Of a stretch of 64,000 nt of DNA, positions 63,568 through 64,000 are shown piece by piece. The notes beneath the pieces are model-generated. The model saw only the letters and a list, made by a program, of their open reading frames with translations, did no database searches and was not told the DNA's origin. Origin of the DNA: Myrica gale (lineage: Eukaryota; Streptophyta; Magnoliopsida; Fagales; Myricaceae); NCBI GenBank assembly GCA_963930655.1, contig OZ005612.1, forward strand, positions 191,001 to 255,000, given 5' to 3'. Position 1 is the first letter of the stretch. Every line of letters starts with the position of its first letter. The position numbers were made by a program, and so were the translations under genes.

Positions 63568-64000
63568 GAAACGCACCTTGCGGAACACGTTTAAGATCGT
63601 GCATACTTAATTTCACATTCAGATATATGTAAAACTGGGGTTTCTCATGGATGGTGTTAAAACCAAGTTTTAAGGATTTGTTGGCAAATGACATTTTTCT
63701 TTTTAAGTGCAGTCGGAAAGTGTGCTCCAAAAGTCTTCAGGATTGGTCTGTATTCAGAAGAATAGGTAAATCAAGCAGTTAATATGTAAGTAGACGGAGT
63801 AATTTGATTAGAATGGAAAGAAGGGATTAAGCATCCCTTGATTTGAAAAGACGTGTTAGTGCAACTAAGGTATCTCTCAAGTTGAAAATAAGTGATTAGG
63901 TATCGCTTAAGTTGAATCAATTCAAGCACTCTCAGAAGATGCAGAGCAACGCAAGAACAAGATGACAGTAAGCAAACATGTAAAAACTGACTAAAAAAAT
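63568..64000. other. Intron of the DUF819 gene (probable)
   Basis: No exon of the DUF819 protein is recognisable here, so the stretch is likely intron. Confidence 0.45.

Overview
The window is nuclear DNA of a dicot flowering plant. The evidence is GT-AG introns with U/A-rich interiors, an intron-less nuclear tRNA-Leu(CAA), and plant-only gene families (GRAS/SCL8, SRC2-like C2 proteins, a MATE/DTX transporter, a PATRONUS-like protein, a plastid/mitochondrial prolyl-tRNA synthetase). Many small non-autonomous DNA transposons are also present. I cannot place it to order or species. No organellar, bacterial or viral block is evident.

Layout. 1-13,000 is a degraded tandem array of SRC2-like C2-domain genes, all on the minus strand: pseudogene 1505-2048, whole gene 6285-7184, an N-terminal scrap ending at 10855, and whole gene 11177-12127. 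It is mixed with two FAR1-domain relics, a processed RPS5 (uS7) pseudogene and several MITEs. 13,766-15,117 looks like a Pack-MULE carrying a piece of an EIN3/EIL gene. 15,387-19,160 is mitochondrial ribosomal protein S9 (one frameshift in exon 1). 20,234-24,662 is fibrillarin with a box C/D snoRNA in intron 5, a decayed second snoRNA copy beside it, a hAT MITE in intron 2 and a SINE in intron 5. 25,467-25,550 is tRNA-Leu(CAA). 26,667-29,835 (minus) is a seven-exon DTX35-like MATE transporter. 29,836-37,672 is gene-poor. 37,673-39,613 is the GRAS factor SCL8. 43,974-44,387 is a prolamin-like (ECA1/DD11-type) gene with one in-frame stop. 45,358-51,055 is a wrecked SASA/CE6-type esterase gene: a 200-bp inverted-repeat element sits in its GQSN block, a 3.9-kb hAT transposon (transposase frame open, ends and target duplication perfect) sits inside that element, and its last exon is copied as an inverted repeat that could form a long hairpin RNA. 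53,554-54,616 is a PATRONUS-like gene, 55,137-60,891 is PRORS1/OVA6, and 63,237-63,560 is the last exon of a DUF819 membrane protein that runs off the window.

From memory of Arabidopsis, FIB2 next to DTX35 (chromosome 4) and FIB1, SCL8, PRORS1 and a DUF819 gene (one chromosome 5 stretch) are neighbours. The core gene order here therefore looks like an ancestral block into which the accessory material was inserted. The genes do not form one pathway. Fibrillarin and its intronic snoRNA are functionally linked (rRNA 2'-O-methylation). RPS9M, PRORS1 and tRNA-Leu all serve translation.
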